64,000 nucleotides of DNA from Actinocorallia herbida. Lineage in GTDB: Bacteria; Actinomycetota; Actinomycetes; Streptosporangiales; Streptosporangiaceae. Below the pieces are notes generated by a model, which saw only the letters and a program-made list of their open reading frames with translations, had not been told where the DNA came from and did not search any database. This document shows positions 52,173 to 60,483 of the stretch, in pieces. The stretch spans positions 6,820,001 to 6,884,000 of the forward strand of contig NZ_RJKE01000001.1 of the NCBI RefSeq assembly GCF_003751225.1, given 5' to 3'. The position numbers and the translations under genes are program-made. Each line of letters starts with the position of its first letter. The stretch's first letter is position 1.

Positions 52173-53144
52173 ATGGAGATCGGATACAAGCTCATGGCCG
52201 AGGCGTTCGGCCCGATCGACCTGGTGGCGCAGGCGGTCCGGGCGGAGCGGGCCGGATTCGACTTCGTCGAGATCAGCGACCACTTCCATCCGTGGCTGGA
52301 GGCGCAGGGCCACGCGCCGTTCGCCTGGTCGGTGCTCGGCGCGATCGCGGCGCGGACCGAGCGGATCAAGCTGCTCACCGGCGTCACCTGCCCGACCGTC
52401 CGGTACCACCCCGCGGTGATCGCGCAGGCCGCGGCGACGCTCGCGGTGCTGTCCCAGGGCAGGTTCACCCTCGGTGTCGGCTCTGGGGAGCGGCTGAACG
52501 AGCACATCGTCGGGGACGGGTTCCCCGAGTCGCCCAAGAAGCGGCAGGACATGCTGCGCGAGGCGGTCGAGGTCATCCGGCTGCTCTTCCAGGGCGGCTA
52601 CCGCTCCCACCGCGGTGAGTTCTTCGAGGTGGCCCGCGCCCGGATCTTCGACCTGCCCGACGAGCCCGTGCCGATCGCCGTCGCCGCGGGCGGGCCCGGC
52701 GCCGCCCGGCTGGCCGCCGAGGTCGGCGACGCCCTCTTCTTCACCGAGCCGGACGCCGCCCTCGTCGGCGCCTACCGGGACGCGGGCGGCCAGGGCCCGC
52801 GCTACGGCGAGATGACGATGGCCTACGCACAGAACGAGCAGACCGCGGTGAAGGCCGCGCGGGCCACCACCCGCTGGGCGGTGCTCGGCTGGAAGGTGCT
52901 GGCCGAACTGCCGACCCCGGCGAGCTTCGCGGCGGCCAGCACGACCGTCCGGGACGAGGACGTCGCGGCCGCCTTCCCGTGCGGCCCGGACCCGGACAGG
53001 GTCGTGGCGCGGGCGCGCGCCTACGTCGAGGCGGGCACCGACCGCCTGGCCATCCTCAACTGCGGCCCCGACCCGGACTTCTTCTTCGACTACTACACCG
53101 ACGAACTCGACGCCCGGCTCCGCGCCCTGCCCGGTCAGGTGTGA
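52173..53144 (+). CDS. F420-dependent LLM class oxidoreductase (TIGR03557 type)
   Basis: A 323-aa TIM-barrel enzyme of the luciferase-like F420-dependent group. MEIGYKLMAEAFGPIDLVAQAVRAERAGFDFVEISDHFHPW opens it, and LLTGVTCPTVRYHPAVIAQAAATL and FTLGVGSGERLNEHIVG are hallmark segments of F420-dependent glucose-6-phosphate dehydrogenase relatives. The coenzyme is inferred from family. GGGGGA precedes the ATG. No F420 biosynthesis gene is in the window; the cofactor must be made elsewhere. Confidence 0.9.
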   Translation: MEIGYKLMAEAFGPIDLVAQAVRAERAGFDFVEISDHFHPWLEAQGHAPFAWSVLGAIAARTERIKLLTGVTCPTVRYHPAVIAQAAATLAVLSQGRFTLGVGSGERLNEHIVGDGFPESPKKRQDMLREAVEVIRLLFQGGYRSHRGEFFEVARARIFDLPDEPVPIAVAAGGPGAARLAAEVGDALFFTEPDAALVGAYRDAGGQGPRYGEMTMAYAQNEQTAVKAARATTRWAVLGWKVLAELPTPASFAAASTTVRDEDVAAAFPCGPDPDRVVARARAYVEAGTDRLAILNCGPDPDFFFDYYTDELDARLRALPGQV

Positions 53145-53194
53145 CCTCGGGCGCCCGCGTGCGCCGGCGCCGGGACATATGCGCCCTGCATGTC

Positions 53195-53211
53195 ATATGC
53201 ATGATGCATAT
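53195..53211. promoter_or_regulatory. MarR-type operator candidate
   Basis: ATATGCA-TGA-TGCATAT, perfect 7-bp arms around three bases, in an AT-rich pocket 91 bp before the MarR start. A related CATATGC lies at 53176-53182. MarR proteins typically bind such short palindromes near their own promoter. Confidence 0.6.
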
Positions 53212-53301
53212 AGAGTGCAGTGTACATAACCCTGGTGGTATAGATTTTCAGGCCGAGCGCCCCGGCGGGCGGCGCGCACGCGGACGGGACGGAAGAAGGC
53301 G

Positions 53302-53751
53302 ATGGGACCGGCGGAGAAGGTCGAGTACGAGATGATGCTGCTCTGGCGGCACAACCAGGTGCTCGGCCCGCAGGGGCGGCACAGCGACCGCATGGACCGC
53401 AGCGCCTACGTCCTGCTCAGCCGGATCCTCCTCAACGGCCCGATGACCATCAGGCAGCTCAGTGAGGCGTTCGGGCTCGACCAGTCCACCCTGAACCGGC
53501 AGACCTCCGCGCTCCTGCGGGCCGGGCTCGTCGAGCGGATCGCCGACCCCGACGCCGGGATCGCCCGCCAGTTCAAGATCACCGACGAGGGCGCCCAGCA
53601 GCTTGAGGACGAGCGGACCCGGACCGTCACCAGCGTCGCGAAGATCGTCGCGGACTGGTCCGCGGCCGAGGTCGAGGCGTTCGCCGCCTTTCTGCGCCGC
53701 TTCAACACCGACATCGAACAGCTCAGCGGACGGCCCTGGCCCCGCCCGTGA
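53302..53751 (+). CDS. MarR family transcriptional regulator
   Basis: A 149-aa winged-helix regulator. MTIRQLSEAFGLDQSTLNRQTSALLRAGLVERIADPDAGIARQFKITDEG (about 47-98) is the DNA-binding core with the wing; helices at both ends form the dimer. ATG 53302 is preceded by GGAAGAAGG. It probably acts on the palindrome at 53195-53211; the target may be its own promoter or the F420-dependent gene upstream. Confidence 0.9.
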   Translation: MGPAEKVEYEMMLLWRHNQVLGPQGRHSDRMDRSAYVLLSRILLNGPMTIRQLSEAFGLDQSTLNRQTSALLRAGLVERIADPDAGIARQFKITDEGAQQLEDERTRTVTSVAKIVADWSAAEVEAFAAFLRRFNTDIEQLSGRPWPRP

Positions 53752-53801
53752 CCTGCGGATGATCTCCCGTTTCGCGGCAGATCGTTAACGTACGGCCGTC
53801 T

Positions 53802-53807
53802 TAGGAT
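53802..53807 (+). promoter_or_regulatory. -10 element of a leaderless TetR gene
   Basis: TAGGAT ends 6 nt before ATG 53814; no Shine-Dalgarno sequence between. Confidence 0.55.
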
Positions 53808-53813
53808 GGTGGA

Positions 53814-54434
53814 ATGGCCGTCAGTCCGCAGGATCCGCCGCCCGACCCGGTCATCGCGGTCGCGCTGCGGCTGTTCGCCGGGATCGGCTACGACGCCGTG
53901 ACCACGCAGATGATCGCCGACGCGGCGGACGTGGACCTCACCGAGATCCACTCGCGCGGCGGCAAGGCGGGCATCTACGAGCGGATCATCGCGGAGTTCT
54001 TCGCCGCCCAGAACGCCCTGTTCGACGAGCTCTCCGACGCCTACGCCCACGACGCCGACAGCGCCCGGACGTTCCTGGCCCGCGTCCTCGACTTCTACCT
54101 CGACAACCCCGAGGCCATGGCGCTCTGGCTGCACCGCAGGCTCAACGACGCCGCGGACCTCGCCGAAATCGACCACCGGTACCGGATGCCGGTCTTCCAG
54201 CGGGGCGCGGAGATCATCGGCCCCGAGCTGCTGAGCGAGCCCGACCTCCTCATGATCGGCAACGTCGTCACCTGGAGCCTGTACGGCTTCCTCAACGGCG
54301 GCGTGGCCCTCCAGGACGGCACCCACCTCGACCCCGACGACCCCGAGGCGCGCCGCATCTTCCGGGCCCAGATGCACCGGCTCCAGGACCTCGTCCTGGC
54401 CGCCAGGGCCGGCGAGGCCCCCGGACCGCCCTGA
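53814..54434 (+). CDS. TetR family regulator
   Basis: A 206-aa TetR-type protein. The HTH (about 10-50, PVIAVALRLFAGIGYDAVTTQMIADAADVDLTEIHSRGGKAGIYERIIAEF) is of the shortened kind, with an atypical recognition helix (DVDLTEIHSRGG). The ligand domain is long and acidic. It appears leaderless (TAGGAT box 6 nt ahead). No operator was recognised; it might control itself or the TRIC-type channel gene 51 bp downstream. Confidence 0.85.
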   Translation: MAVSPQDPPPDPVIAVALRLFAGIGYDAVTTQMIADAADVDLTEIHSRGGKAGIYERIIAEFFAAQNALFDELSDAYAHDADSARTFLARVLDFYLDNPEAMALWLHRRLNDAADLAEIDHRYRMPVFQRGAEIIGPELLSEPDLLMIGNVVTWSLYGFLNGGVALQDGTHLDPDDPEARRIFRAQMHRLQDLVLAARAGEAPGPP

Positions 54435-54472
54435 CGGCCCACCCGCCCCGTACGGGACGCGCCAGGGGTCCC

Positions 54473-54478
54473 TACGAT
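54473..54478 (+). promoter_or_regulatory. -10 element of the leaderless channel gene
   Basis: TACGAT ends 7 nt before GTG 54486, with no ribosome-binding site. Confidence 0.5.
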
Positions 54479-54485
54479 CTTCCTC

Positions 54486-55217
54486 GTGGAGATCGCGACC
54501 ATCACGACGGTGCTCGACCTCATCGGCGTCTGCATCAACGGACTGCTCGGCGGGGTGGTCGCGCGCAACCGCGGCTTCGACCTCTTCGGCTTCGCGGTGA
54601 TCGGCGTGGTGTCCGGACTCGGCGGCGGTGTCGTCCGCGACGTGCTGCTCATGGAGGGCCCGCCCGTCGCGCTCACCAACCCCCTCTACGTGCCGACGGC
54701 CCTCGCCGGAACCGCCGTCGCCTTCCTCCTGAGTTTCACCGAGCAGGACTGGAACCGCGTGTTCCTCGGCCTCGACGCGCTCGCGCTCAGCGTGTGGGCG
54801 ATCGCCGGCGCGCAGAAGACCCTCGCCGCGGACCTCACCTGGGTCCCGGCGATCCTGCTGGGCACGCTCACCGCGGTCGGTGGCGGGGCCATCCGGGACC
54901 TGCTGGTCCAGCGCGTCCCGACGGTCTTCGGCGGGAACGAGCTGTACGCGTCCGTGGCGATCGTGGTCGCCACCTTCTACGTCGTGTGCTCGGCCTTCGG
55001 GGCGGTCGTCGTCGGGACCGTCCTCGGGATCGTCGTCGGGACCCTCATGCGGCTGCTGGCCTATCGCCGGGGCTGGGGGCTGCCGAGCGGGATGCCGTAC
55101 GAGGCGCGGGAGGTCCTCGGCCGGGTCCGCCGCACCCCCCGGGAGCGCCCCCCGCGCAACCGGGCGCGGAGGCTCGGGCGCAAGGACGTGGGCGAGGGGC
55201 CCGACGACGGGGGCTGA
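54486..55217 (+). CDS. Trimeric intracellular cation channel (TRIC/UPF0126) family protein
   Basis: A 243-aa membrane protein with two repeats of the TRIC fold: VLDLIGVCINGLLGGVVARNRGFDLFGFAVIGVVSGLGGGVVRDVLL and LDALALSVWAIAGAQKTL ... GTLTAVGGGAIRDLLVQRVP. The GGGxxRD motif in each is diagnostic. About seven membrane segments to residue 195, followed by a basic cytoplasmic tail (RRTPRERPPRNRARRLGRK). It likely carries K+ or other monovalent cations. It converges with the MFS gene (7 bp gap). Confidence 0.92.
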   Translation: MEIATITTVLDLIGVCINGLLGGVVARNRGFDLFGFAVIGVVSGLGGGVVRDVLLMEGPPVALTNPLYVPTALAGTAVAFLLSFTEQDWNRVFLGLDALALSVWAIAGAQKTLAADLTWVPAILLGTLTAVGGGAIRDLLVQRVPTVFGGNELYASVAIVVATFYVVCSAFGAVVVGTVLGIVVGTLMRLLAYRRGWGLPSGMPYEAREVLGRVRRTPRERPPRNRARRLGRKDVGEGPDDGG

Positions 55218-55224
55218 GGAAGGC

Positions 55225-56469
55225 TCAGCTTTCAGGGGCCTTCGCCGGGACGGCCCGTAGGCGGCGCACCGGCCGGGTGAGCAGGACCGCCGCGGCCACG
55301 GCGAGCGTGGTCACCGCCGAGACGAGGAGCAGGTCCCGCGGCTCCAGGACCAGGGTGTAGGCCCCGACGAGGGCCTGGCCGACCGCGAGCCCGGAGACCG
55401 AGCCCGCGACCTCGTAGGCGGTGATCCGGTTCAGGACGGCGTACGGCACCTGGGTCTGCACGCTCGTCGACCACATCACCGACCAGAACGCCCACGCGGC
55501 GCCGCCGACGAGATGGCCCGCCATGAGCCACGGCAGCGCGGGCTGGAGCGCGAGGGTCAGCGGCACCAGCGTGTAGCCGAAGAGCGCGACGCCGCCCGCG
55601 GCCAGCGGCCTGGCCGGGCGCAGCACCATCGCGGTGAGCCCGCCGACGACCGTGCCGAGGCCGAGCGCGGCCATCACCCACCCGTAGGCGGCCTCGCCGA
55701 GCCGGTCGCCGACGAGCCGGGCGCCGAGCGGCACCGAGGGCCCGAACACCAGCAGGCCGAAGAACACCCAGATGATGATCACCGACCACATCCAGGACCG
55801 CGCGCGGAACTCCCGCCAGCCCTCGCGGAGGTCGGGCAGGAACGCCGAGACCCGCTTCGCGGCCGCGGGCAGCCCCCGGATCAGGGCGAGGAAGAGCCCG
55901 CTGATCAGGAACGTCGCCGCGTCCACGGTGTAGGCGACGCCGGCGTCGGTGAGCGCGATGAGCGTCCCGGCGAGGACCGGCCCCGCGACCTGCGCCCCCG
56001 CGTCGGCGATCTTCAGCACCGCGTTCGCGCGCTGCGGGTCGGCCGCGACCAGCGGCACCATCCCGTTGACGCCCGGCTGGAACATCGCCGTCGCGACCCC
56101 CGACAGCAGCGAGGTCGCCAGCAGCAGCCCCATCGACGGCGTGCCCGTGAGGAACGCGACGGCGACCGCGCCCTGCGCGCAGAACCGGACGGCGTCCGCC
56201 CCGACCATCATCGCGCGAGCGCCCACCTTGTCGGCGAGCACCCCGCCGACCAGCAGGAACAGGACGACGGACCCGGTCCACACCGCCATGACGTACCCGA
56301 CCCCGGAGATCCCGTAGAGCCGCCCGACGGCCAGGGCCGCCGCCACGGGCATCATCGCGTCGCCGAACAGGGACACCACCCGGGCCCCGAAGTACAGCGT
56401 GAAATTCCTCGTCCACAGGCCGGGGGCGGTGGTGGCCGGGCGCGCCGCGCGCTCCTGCGTCGCGGTCAT
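55225..56469 (-). CDS. MFS family transporter
   Basis: A 414-aa 12-helix major facilitator. The family signature GGVLADKVGARAMMVGADAVRF follows the second helix; LVGDRLGEAAYGWVMAALGLGTVVGGL and SVMWSTSVQTQVPYAVLNRITAYE in the second half resemble the macrolide/enterobactin-exporter (MefA-like) subgroup. ATG 56469 follows GGAG; upstream reading frames are Pro/Arg-rich. It diverges from a GlxA-type regulator, which may control it. Confidence 0.9.
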   Translation of the reverse strand: MTATQERAARPATTAPGLWTRNFTLYFGARVVSLFGDAMMPVAAALAVGRLYGISGVGYVMAVWTGSVVLFLLVGGVLADKVGARAMMVGADAVRFCAQGAVAVAFLTGTPSMGLLLATSLLSGVATAMFQPGVNGMVPLVAADPQRANAVLKIADAGAQVAGPVLAGTLIALTDAGVAYTVDAATFLISGLFLALIRGLPAAAKRVSAFLPDLREGWREFRARSWMWSVIIIWVFFGLLVFGPSVPLGARLVGDRLGEAAYGWVMAALGLGTVVGGLTAMVLRPARPLAAGGVALFGYTLVPLTLALQPALPWLMAGHLVGGAAWAFWSVMWSTSVQTQVPYAVLNRITAYEVAGSVSGLAVGQALVGAYTLVLEPRDLLLVSAVTTLAVAAAVLLTRPVRRLRAVPAKAPES

Positions 56470-56542
56470 CGGGGGTTCTCCATGGCGCCAATCCTGGGCG
56501 CGCGCGGGGCCCCGCACAGGTGTCCGGAAAGACGCGATCCGA

Positions 56543-56548
56543 TACATT
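56543..56548 (+). promoter_or_regulatory. -10 element of the leaderless GlxA-type regulator gene
   Basis: TACATT ends 6 nt before ATG 56555. Confidence 0.5.
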
Positions 56549-56554
56549 CCTGCC

Positions 56555-57526
56555 ATGCGGCATCGTGTGGTGGCCCTGGTCAGCCCCGGGCAGGAGCTGT
56601 ACCCGGTGACCTGCGCGTCCGCGGTGTTCGGCAACCACGGACCGGACATTCCGCGCCGGTACTCCTTCCGGCTCTGCGCGGAGCGGCCTGGACCCCTTCC
56701 GACGACGCTCGGTGCGGCCCTCGAGGTCACGGACGGCCTCGAAACGCTCGCCAAGGCCGACACGATCCTGCTCGCCGACTGGCGGCCGCACCCGTCACCG
56801 GAGGTCCTCGAGGCCGTCGGCGCCGCCCACGCGCGCGGCGCCCGGCTCATCACGGTCTGGGCCGGGGTGTTCGTCCCCGCCGCGCTAGGCCTGCTCGACG
56901 GGAGGCGCGCGGCGGTCCACTGGGAGCTGGCCGAGGAGCTCGCCCGCCGGTTCCCCCGGGTGCGTCCGGACGCCTCGGTGCTCTACATCGACCAGGGCGA
57001 CGTGGTGACCGCGGGCGCCTCGGCGACCGTCATCGACCTGTGCCTGCACCTCGTGCGGGCCGACCACGGCGCCGCCCTCGCGCTGCGGATAGGCCGCCAG
57101 ATCGCCGCGGCCCCGCACCGCGAGGGCCGCCAGCGCCAGTACCCGCGGCTGCCGACCTCGGGGCCCGCCGCCGACCCGCTCGCCCCTCTCCTGGACTGGA
57201 TCACCGAGCACCTGGCCCGTCCCCTGACCGTCGCGGAGATGGCCGACCGCATGGGCCTGTCGGAGCGCACCCTCAGCCGCAGGTTCACCGACCGCCTGGG
57301 CGTCTCCCCCGGCCGCTGGCTCCTCGACCGCCGCATAGCCCACGCCCGCGCCCTCCTCGAAGAGACCGACCTCCCCATCGAGACCATCGCCCTCCGCACC
57401 GGCCTGGCCTCCGCCACCAACCTCCGCCGCCGCTTCCGCACCGCCACCGGCACCACCCCCTCCGCCTACCGCCACGCCCACCGCGGCCTCCCCACCCCCG
57501 CCCCTCCCCACCTCTCTCCCCCCTGA
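56555..57526 (+). CDS. GlxA family AraC-type transcriptional regulator (DJ-1/PfpI domain)
   Basis: A 323-aa regulator. The N-terminal DJ-1/PfpI-like domain (about 1-185, with TVWAGVFVPAALGLLDGRRAAVHW) senses a ligand and lacks the catalytic Cys at the elbow (VWAGVF). The C-terminal AraC/XylS HTH pair covers about 215-310: LTVAEMADRMGLSERTLSRRF and PIETIALRTGLASATNLRRRFR. ATG 56555 is 6 nt after TACATT, so leaderless. It diverges from an MFS transporter and is the likely controller of that gene. Confidence 0.9.
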   Translation: MRHRVVALVSPGQELYPVTCASAVFGNHGPDIPRRYSFRLCAERPGPLPTTLGAALEVTDGLETLAKADTILLADWRPHPSPEVLEAVGAAHARGARLITVWAGVFVPAALGLLDGRRAAVHWELAEELARRFPRVRPDASVLYIDQGDVVTAGASATVIDLCLHLVRADHGAALALRIGRQIAAAPHREGRQRQYPRLPTSGPAADPLAPLLDWITEHLARPLTVAEMADRMGLSERTLSRRFTDRLGVSPGRWLLDRRIAHARALLEETDLPIETIALRTGLASATNLRRRFRTATGTTPSAYRHAHRGLPTPAPPHLSPP

Positions 57527-57864
57527 CCACCGCCCTCGGGCCGATCGTCACCAGACGCTCAGCCCTCGCCCTCGCCCACCCGCAGGCCCGCCACCGCCGA
57601 CCTTCCCGGCTGCCGGGATCCCCTCCTGATGCCGGGGGTATTGAACTGTTGCCCGTTGAGTGTTCAGGAGTGTTCGGAAGCGTCCACAAGGTCGTGTCGG
57701 TGGTGCTGGTCGTCGTGTCCCCGGGTCGGGATGTGGCCGCTGGTTCCGGCAGCATGGCGTGGGCTGTGTGTTGTCCGATTCCCCGGACATGGCCCTGGCA
57801 TCGGGATTAGGTTCTCGATCGGTCACGTTCGGTGACTTCGGCCAGGTGAAGGGGGTCGTCTGCT
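57527..57864 (+). other. 338-bp gap with left flank of the TnpB element
   Basis: No gene. CCCGG-CTG-CCGGG (57605-57617) is a small hairpin. GTTCAGGAGTGTTC at 57662-57675 recurs almost exactly, inverted, right of the tnpB remnant, and may mark the element's left boundary. I see no terminal repeat of a DDE-type insertion sequence and no resolvase or tnpA gene. Confidence 0.45.
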
Positions 57865-59294
57865 GTGGGCGTGTCGATGCCGCAGCGGTCGATGGCCGCG
57901 CCGTTCGTGGTCTCCGAGGCCTGCGGGGTGTCGGTGCGGACCCGCCTGAAAGACCTCACCGCGGCCGATGTGGAGGTGTTGCGTCGGGTCGGCGCACATC
58001 TGGGATCCCTCGCATCCCGGGACCTCAAGGCGCGTTGCGGTGACGGGCTGGGCCACAGCGCACAGCGGTGGGCGGAGCGTCAGCGGGAGTTGACCGGGGG
58101 ATCGTCATCGAGGTGGGCGGGTGCGATCACGAAGGCCTCCCATGATCAGTGGGCGCTGGCCCGCCGTTCCCAGACCTCCCACATCACGACCCTGGATGCC
58201 GCGATCGCCACGATCACTGGTCGGCTTGCTCTGCCGGTCGGACAGAAGGGCGCTCGGGGCGTGCCGGGAGGGTACCGGTCAGCAGCGGAGTGGTTCGGCA
58301 AGTCCCGTCGCCTCACGGTGCTGAAGCAACGCCGGCAGCAGGTCGCAGCGGACAGGGCCGACGGCCGGGTACGGGTGGTGCGGGGCGGAAAGGCACTCGC
58401 TCGTGGCCGACATCAACTGGAGGCCGCCGGGATGAGTGAGGAGCGGTGGGAGGCGGCCCGCTGGTTCCTGTCCGCGGATGGCGAGACCGGCAAGCGGTAC
58501 GGCAACGAGACCCTGCGCGTCACTCCCGATGGGCAGGTGTCGATCAAGCTGCCCGCCCCGCCGGCCGGTCTCGCCAACGCCCCCCACGGCCGGTACGTAC
58601 TGTCCGCCCGCGCCTGTTTCGCGCACAGGGGTGAGGAGTGGGTGGATCGGGTCGAGGCGGACCGGGCGTCCGGTGTGGTCGGGGTCGACACCAACGCCGA
58701 CCACCTCGCCGCCTGGCACCTCAACGTTCACGGCAACCCGATCGGAAGACCACGCCGGTTCCCCTACGACCTGACGGGCAGCGCCTCGCACCGCGACGCC
58801 CAACTCCGCCACGCCCTCACCGGCTCCTGCACTGGACCCGCCATCTCGGCGTCACCACGATCGCCATCGAGAACCTCGACTTCACCGACGTCAAAACCCG
58901 CGAGAGGCACTGCCGACGCCGTCTGCGGCAGGTCGTCCACGGCATCCCGACGGGCCTCCTGAAGGCCCGGCTGGTGTCGATGGCCGCCGAACAAGGGATC
59001 GCGCTGGTGGCGGTCGACGCGGCCTACACCAGCCGGTGGGGAGCGCGGTATTGGCAGCAGCCCACCAGCACACCCGCACACAAGACCAGCCGCCACGAGG
59101 CCGCAAGCCTCGTGATCGGACGGCGCGCCCAAGGCCATGGAGCCCGGCGACGGACGGCACCGCCCCCGCACCACCAGAGCGATGATGCGGGGCATCGGAC
59201 CGCCCAGGCCCGGCACCACGACCCCAGGCGTGAGGAACCCCGCCCCGCCCGGACCGGAGGGCGGACACGATCCGCCGCTCCACCGGGCGCGTGA
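57865..59294 (+). pseudogene. tnpB: Frameshifted TnpB-related RNA-guided nuclease gene
   Basis: Two reading frames together give one TnpB-related protein. Frame one (57865 to about 58824) has VRVVRGGKALARGRHQLEAAG, GNETLRVTPDGQVSIKLP and the RuvC-I block GVVGVDTNADHLAAWHL with catalytic Asp275. Near 58822 the frame must move back one base, after which RHLGVTTIAIENLDF (RuvC-II Glu codon 58869-58871) and LVAVDAAYTSRWGARYW (RuvC-III Asp codon 59016-59018) follow to stop 59292-59294. There is no slippery heptamer at the junction, so a 1-nt deletion is the simplest view. Compared with relatives I recall, roughly 40-60 residues are also missing between EEWVDRVE and RuvC-I. No C4 zinc ribbon is seen. 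Confidence 0.8.
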
Positions 59295-59308
59295 AAGCCG
59301 GGGGACCA

Positions 59309-59335
59309 GTCTGTCCAGCACCGTTCGGGACAGAC
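59309..59335 (+). other. Stem-loop at the tnpB 3' flank (candidate guide-RNA structure)
   Basis: GTCTGTCC (59309-59316) pairs perfectly with GGACAGAC (59328-59335) around an 11-nt loop, starting 15 bp after the tnpB stop. TnpB guide RNAs (omega/reRNA) lie at this place, overlapping the gene's 3' end and reaching the element border. That this is such an RNA is inference. Farther on, CTGGACAG at 59360-59367 could alternatively pair with CTGTCCAG at 59311-59318. Confidence 0.4.
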
Positions 59336-59380
59336 GCACTGATCCCAGGGGGAACACTCCTGGACAGTGCTCAGGAACGG

Positions 59381-59779
59381 TCAGTCGTCGTCTTCGCCCG
59401 CGTAGACGGCGAGTTCGATGAGGTTGCCGTCGGGGTCGCGGAGGTAGAGGCTCGTCATCGAGCCGAGGGCGCCGACGCGGGTGACGGGGCCCTCCTCGAC
59501 GGGGACCCCGTGCGCGGCGAGCTCCGTCCTCGCCTCTCCGAGGGTCGTCCCCTCCAGGACGAGGCAGAAGTCGGCTCCGCCGGGCGTCGGCGCCTGCGCG
59601 TGCGGCGCGGACCCGTGCCCGTGCTCATGAAAGTTGATCTTGCTGGGGCCGAAGGCGACGGCGTGCCGCCCCGGTTCCGCGGGCGCCTCCCGCATGCCCA
59701 GGACGTCGCGGTAGAAGGCCGCACTCCGCTCGGCGTCGGCGACGGTGAGCACAAGATGGTCGAGTCTGGAGATCCGCAC
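59381..59779 (-). CDS. VOC family protein (glyoxalase/dioxygenase fold)
   Basis: A 132-aa single-domain VOC protein: RISRLDHLVLTVADAERSAAFYRDVLGM (about 2-29) opens the first module, INFHEHG and FCLVLEG lie in the middle, and MTSLYLRDPDGNLIELAVY closes the second module with the metal-binding Glu. GTG 59779 places the conserved HLVLTV motif near the N-terminus; ATG 59812 would add 11 residues. It is cotranscribed with the TetR gene upstream (10-45 bp gap) and adjoins the decayed TnpB element. Confidence 0.85.
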   Translation of the reverse strand: MRISRLDHLVLTVADAERSAAFYRDVLGMREAPAEPGRHAVAFGPSKINFHEHGHGSAPHAQAPTPGGADFCLVLEGTTLGEARTELAAHGVPVEEGPVTRVGALGSMTSLYLRDPDGNLIELAVYAGEDDD

Positions 59780-59822
59780 GCGGACTTCGTTCCCCGCGCC
59801 GCGGCCCGCCATGCCGCGGGCG

Positions 59823-60431
59823 TCAGCCGACGCGGCGGCGGCGCGGCACCGACAGGGCCGCGAAGGCCTCGTCGAGCAGCGCGAGGAGATCCTGCTCGGG
59901 CGCCCCGTCCATCCAGGCCTCCAGCGCGGTGTTCACGCAGGCGAGGGCGGCGCCGGCGCGCGCCGAGTCGCGCAGCCGCGGGGTCCGCGCCCGGGACCGC
60001 TCGGCCAGCGCCGCGGCGAGCAGCGGGCGCCAGGCGTGCTGCCGCTCGAGCTGCCTGGCCCGCAGCGACGGGGTGTCGCGCAGCAGCCGGGTCAGCGCGG
60101 CGGTCCGCTCGGGATCGCTGGTGTACGGCTCGATGAAGGTGCCGAGCGCGGCCCGCAGGGCGGTCCAGTCGTCTTCGTCCGCGGGACGGGCGCGCAGCGC
60201 GTCGGCGGCGGCCCTGCCCTGGGCGTCGAGGGCGTCGAGGACGGCGTCCTCCTTGCTCTCGAAGTACCGCAGGAACGTGCTGCGCGACACCCCCGCCGCT
60301 TCGGCCACCTCGGTGACGGTGACGTTGTCGAAGCCGTCGCGGGCGAAGAGGTCGAAGGCCACTTGGGCGAGCTCCGCCCTGACCGCCGCGCGGGCGATGT
60401 CCCTGGTACTGGTCCGTGCGGCTCCGTTCAC
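59823..60431 (-). CDS. TetR family transcriptional regulator
   Basis: A 202-aa regulator with HTH VRAELAQVAFDLFARDGFDNVTVTEVAEAAGVSRSTFLRYFESKEDAVLDAL (about 17-68), a full family match, and a variable C-terminal domain with an Arg/Ala-rich tail. GTG 60431 lies 7 nt after TAGCAT on the minus strand (60444-60439), fitting a leaderless transcript. The VOC gene follows in the same direction and is the most likely target. Confidence 0.9.
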   Translation of the reverse strand: MNGAARTSTRDIARAAVRAELAQVAFDLFARDGFDNVTVTEVAEAAGVSRSTFLRYFESKEDAVLDALDAQGRAAADALRARPADEDDWTALRAALGTFIEPYTSDPERTAALTRLLRDTPSLRARQLERQHAWRPLLAAALAERSRARTPRLRDSARAGAALACVNTALEAWMDGAPEQDLLALLDEAFAALSVPRRRRVG

Positions 60432-60438
60432 CCCGTCA

Positions 60439-60444
60439 ATGCTA
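60439..60444 (-). promoter_or_regulatory. -10 element of the leaderless TetR gene
   Basis: On the minus strand TAGCAT ends 7 nt before GTG 60431, with no ribosome-binding site. Confidence 0.5.
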
Positions 60445-60483
60445 CGGGGTCGGCCACTTCCGGCCGTCGGCCGTGCGCCCCGG

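Larger units (their letters stand above)
57662..59365 (+). mobile_element. Decayed TnpB-type element
   Basis: The pair GTTCAGGAGTGTTC (57662-57675) and its inverted 13-of-14 copy GAACACTCCTGGAC (59352-59365) bracket the tnpB remnant. Inside are the 338-bp leader region, the frameshifted gene and a structured 3' flank (hairpin 59309-59335). No tnpA is present, so the element is non-autonomous, as is usual for this actinobacterial TnpB-related group. The boundaries are inferred; IS200/IS605-type elements lack inverted termini, so the bracketing pair may be coincidental. Confidence 0.45.

Noticed and set aside
57865-59294. Programmed -1 frameshift as used by IS3-type transposases
   Set aside because: No slippery heptamer or downstream stimulatory structure at the junction near 58822; TnpB proteins do not use this mechanism.
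57662-59365. Insertion sequence with terminal inverted repeats of the DDE type
   Set aside because: The 14-mers are short with a mismatch, there is no DDE transposase, and flanking target-site duplications were not visible.
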